From Cardiocondyla obscurior (lineage: Eukaryota > Arthropoda > Insecta > Hymenoptera > Formicidae): a stretch of DNA of 64,000 nucleotides. The notes under the pieces are model-generated. The model was not told the DNA's origin and ran no database searches. It saw only the letters and a list, made by a program, of their open reading frames with translations. The stretch is from assembly GCF_019399895.1 (NCBI RefSeq), contig NC_091866.1:7383308-7447307 (forward strand), read 5' to 3'. Positions 61,533-64,000 of the stretch are shown here, piece after piece (the first letter of the stretch is position 1; every line of letters starts with the position of its first letter). The translations under genes and the position numbers were made by a program.

Positions 61533-61840
61533 TGTAAAAAAAAAATGTATATGGTATAGGGTACAGTAAGAAAGTTACTGACAGACTGACGGAACGGACA
61601 ACGAGACTAAGAGACAAATCCGACGCGATATAAAAATGCATATTAAAATTTCGAGAAGTGCAACGCGAAACCGCGCGAACACAGCAGAGAAAAGTTATAA
61701 AGACTTACCTCGTATCATAATACACAGTCGCTCCCACAGAGAACACACACGCACACAATAGATAACACACGCGAAAAGAAATAGAAATTAGAATACGCAG
61801 AAACCGCGAGAAATCAATCTGAAAGAAAATCATCTTTCAG

Positions 61841-63347
61841 AATAATAATCGCCGTGACGCTGAGCGCAAGCGAAAAACCGCCGGAGATAAGCTCACCGTA
61901 CACGGTAACGCAGTTCGTACACGAACCCGGACTCTACTACGAAAACGTGGAACAACTGCAGCTATCAGACGCGTCGTGGAAATTAGTAATAATAACAAAA
62001 ACACAAGAATTAAAAACGCAATATAAAAAACTACAAGAACGAGTAAAAGACGGAGAAAAAGCGTGCGAGACATATAGCGAAGAATTACTTAAGGATAAAT
62101 ATAAATACCTAGCAGAGACAGTACGATCCCAAAACGAAAAACTAATAACAGCGATAGAATTACTAACAACACATGAGGCACAAAAAACAAAGCGAGGATT
62201 AATAGATGTAATAGGAACAATAAGTAAAAAACTATTCGGAACAATGAACGCGGACGACGAAAAAGTACTAAGCGAACAGTTAGAAATGTTAACGAAAAGG
62301 CAGCAAACGCTGCAACATGTAGCAAAAAATCAGCTGAAAGTATAAAATAGTTCGATTGGTCATATACAGGAATTAGAGGAAACAATAAAGTACCACGAAA
62401 AAGTTATAACAAACGCGACGAAGCTGTTAAGCAAAAAAGTAGACGGGATAACGGGACAAATAGAAATGACGAAACATTTCTACATATTAAGAATGTTAAT
62501 AACGGATTTATTAACGAACGTGCAAGAGACAATGGAATTTATAGCACAATCGAAATTGGGAATAAAAAACACGCGAATGTTACCGGTTAATAAAATAATC
62601 GAGGAATTAAAAGAAGCAACCGCGCACCTAGAAGAAGAGACGTATTTCCTTTTTAAAATCAATACAAAAAACTGGAACGCGATAGAAAAATACGCAGAAA
62701 TAAGCGCATATAGCGACGAGCAAATAATAGTCACAATAATAAGATTCCCGATAGTAGACGATGCAAGGTACGAATTAAAAAGAGTAACGCCGTTTCCTGT
62801 ATTAGACAAATTGAACGAAAATGCATTTAAAATAATAGAAATAGAACATGAATACGTAGCATTAGACATAGAAAACAATAATTACTTAACATTAAGCAGA
62901 GAGGAAATCAAGCAATGCGCGAATAACAATAATATATATATATATATATATATGCGAACAAAGCATCCCGGTATATCATACCAAAGCGGGCACGCCGTGC
63001 GAGGTAAGAGCGATTACCGAGCCAGCGGAAAAGCCGGACACGTGCGTAACGCGAGAAGTTGCATCACGGGCAACATTCTGGATAGCAGTAAGCGAACCAC
63101 ATATATACTCCACAACGAAAGAGCAAACGATAGAAATACAATGTAAACATAAACCGAATAAAAAATTAGAAATAAATAGAACAGGAATAGTAAAATTAAG
63201 AACAGCATGTAAACTAACAACGACAAAAATGACAATAAAAACAAGAAACACGATAGGGGAAAGCAAAATAGAACGACACGTACCGGCATATAATCTAACA
63301 AACATAGAAACAGAACAGGACGAAAAAACTGACCCAATAATAAAGAA
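61841..63347 (+). pseudogene. env: ERV-B envelope protein (F-like), main exon
   Basis: The exon starts after the CATCTTTCAG acceptor. It is related to ERV-A env: FVHEPGLYYENVEQL near the N-terminus, a K-T-K-R cleavage-type site followed by GLIDVIGTISKKLFGTMN (about 62190-62245), and a helical region after it. A TAA at 62343 interrupts it; the frame then continues unchanged. An AT dinucleotide run at about 62933-62951 shifts the frame, after which the cysteine-containing distal part can be followed to 63347, where D2 is inserted. The membrane anchor is not visible. It would be a class I-like fusion glycoprotein at the particle surface. Confidence 0.8.
62933..62951. repeat. (AT)n microsatellite in env
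   Basis: About nine AT units. The run lies in the distal env region and coincides with the frameshift in this copy. Confidence 0.85.
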
Positions 63348-64000
63348 TGTTACGTCAAGGGTTGGAAATTTTGTGTGAGTTCATTTACCGCTTCTCGGAT
63401 GCTTAGGAAAAGGCACGAGAGCTGGTAAGGAGGAGGAAAGGACTTGGAGAGTGACGTAATAGCCGATCCTTGCGTGGCGCGTATTTGGAGGGGCCACGCG
63501 TAAACGCACTAGGAATGGGTTCGAGTCAGTTGCGTGGAGAAACTAGCGCGTAGTATTTGTTCTTTTTAGGGAAAGAAATTTAATTCTTATTCCCTGGGAT
63601 AGAACTTGAGGTGGTTTTTCGCAACAAAGGATACTTTGGTTAAGTTGAAATAACTATTTCTGAATTCTCAGTAAGGTAGTTTGACAATTTTAATATTAAT
63701 TAAATACAAGTTTAGAATAAAAAAAACAGATTATACGAATTTAGTGAGATAATTATATAAAAAGAAAAAAGAAGAGGGCTTAACAAAAGATATAATTTAA
63801 ACATTTTAAAAATTACAAGAAAAGAAAAAAAAAAAAGGAAATGTATTAATTACAAAGTTTAAAACTAACAATTATAATTTAAGATTAAAGACATTACTCT
63901 AAATCTATCTCTACAATTTCTGTGATCCGGGCCGTCGATCTTGGAAATACCCTGTCGATCAACCTGATCGGAGCCAAGAAAGGATGTTCCACCCCGGGAT
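63348..64000. mobile_element. Element D2, partial (second copy of D1)
   Basis: Starts TGTTACGTCAAGG and is collinear with D1 (20988 onward), at roughly 85-90% identity by eye in the noncoding part with several indels. It keeps the promoter-like TATTTGGAGGGGCC ... GAGTCAGTTGCG and runs off the window inside the resident ORF. The left flank is AGAA. Confidence 0.85.
63894..64000 (-). CDS. C-terminal end of the element D ORF, copy D2
   Basis: The stop TAA is at 63894-63896, and the frame is open to the window edge. The last residues match the D1 protein (EIDLE end, TIRATSRPFV block), with a single Ile to Val change among 14 altered codons. See 21532-22350 for the full protein. Confidence 0.65.
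   Translation of the reverse strand, partial: PGVEHPFLAPIRLIDRVFPRSTARITEIVEIDLE

Larger units (their letters stand above)
55349..63347 (+). mobile_element. ERV-B: errantivirus-like endogenous element with gag, pol, env and an antisense gene
   Basis: 5' LTR 55349-55885, primer-binding region, spliced leader exon, gag, pol, antisense ORF, env. The left flank is CTAC; the 3' LTR is not in the window because element D2 begins at 63348. Gag, protease and the start of RT share one frame with no programmed shift. Stops at 56818, 56918, 57319 and 57607, frameshifts near 58890 and 59832, and a TAG at 59642 make it defective. Confidence 0.9.

Noticed and set aside
1..64000. tRNA, rRNA or snRNA genes
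   Set aside because: No cloverleaf with A/B boxes or recognisable rRNA core was found by eye; a tRNAscan or Rfam run would be decisive and could not be done.

Overview
The window is eukaryotic. It comes from an insect and most likely an aculeate hymenopteran, probably an ant. The evidence is a short spliced gene whose first exon encodes a signal peptide followed by an Ala/Glu-rich pro-region of the aculeatoxin (ant/wasp/bee venom peptide) type, short introns, and a load of BEL/Pao, Gypsy, errantivirus-like, LINE, hAT-MITE and DUF4817-transposase elements. Apart from that gene, almost everything is nested mobile DNA; no rRNA, tRNA or CRISPR array was recognised. All calls come from reading the sequence; no database search was possible.

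Layout. 1-1735: two head-to-head decayed copies of a DUF4817 transposase. About 1735-10600: a BEL/Pao retrotransposon (+), with solo LTRs inserted in gag (3334-3690) and integrase (7791-8933). About 10600-18961 plus 28114-28146: Gypsy-1 (-), carrying four solo LTRs and itself split by Gypsy-2 (19123-28113, -), which in turn holds a 2.6-kb LTR-like element with its own conserved ORF (20988-23628) and a GC-rich solo LTR (25138-26512). Gypsy-1 sits inside ORF1 of a jockey-like LINE (pieces from 38368 down to 28147), which was also hit by ERV-A (30420-37476) and three more solo LTRs. 38.6-46.4 kb: more solo LTRs, a MITE, a hAT remnant and unassigned DNA. 46.4-53.8 kb: the venom-peptide-like gene, whose last intron contains a 5.4-kb antisense LINE (48165-53573). 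53.8-55.35 kb: a MITE and a second LINE fragment. 55349-63347: ERV-B (+), an errantivirus-like element with LTR, gag, pol and env. 63348-64000: a second copy of the 2.6-kb LTR-like element.

The repeated theme is solo LTRs. About fourteen were found; about twelve have a perfect 4-6 bp target duplication, and in several cases conceptual removal rejoins the interrupted reading frame exactly. This gives a relative insertion order.

The best candidates for something undescribed are: (1) a spliced gene on the antisense strand between integrase and env of ERV-B, encoding a small C-x2-C-x8-C-x2-C protein, with the same motif spacing and an antisense acceptor at the same place in the diverged ERV-A; (2) a 272-codon proline/serine-rich ORF inside the 2.6-kb LTR-like element, whose two copies differ almost only at synonymous positions; (3) the LINE insertion whose target duplication copied the 5' splice site of the venom-peptide-like gene.
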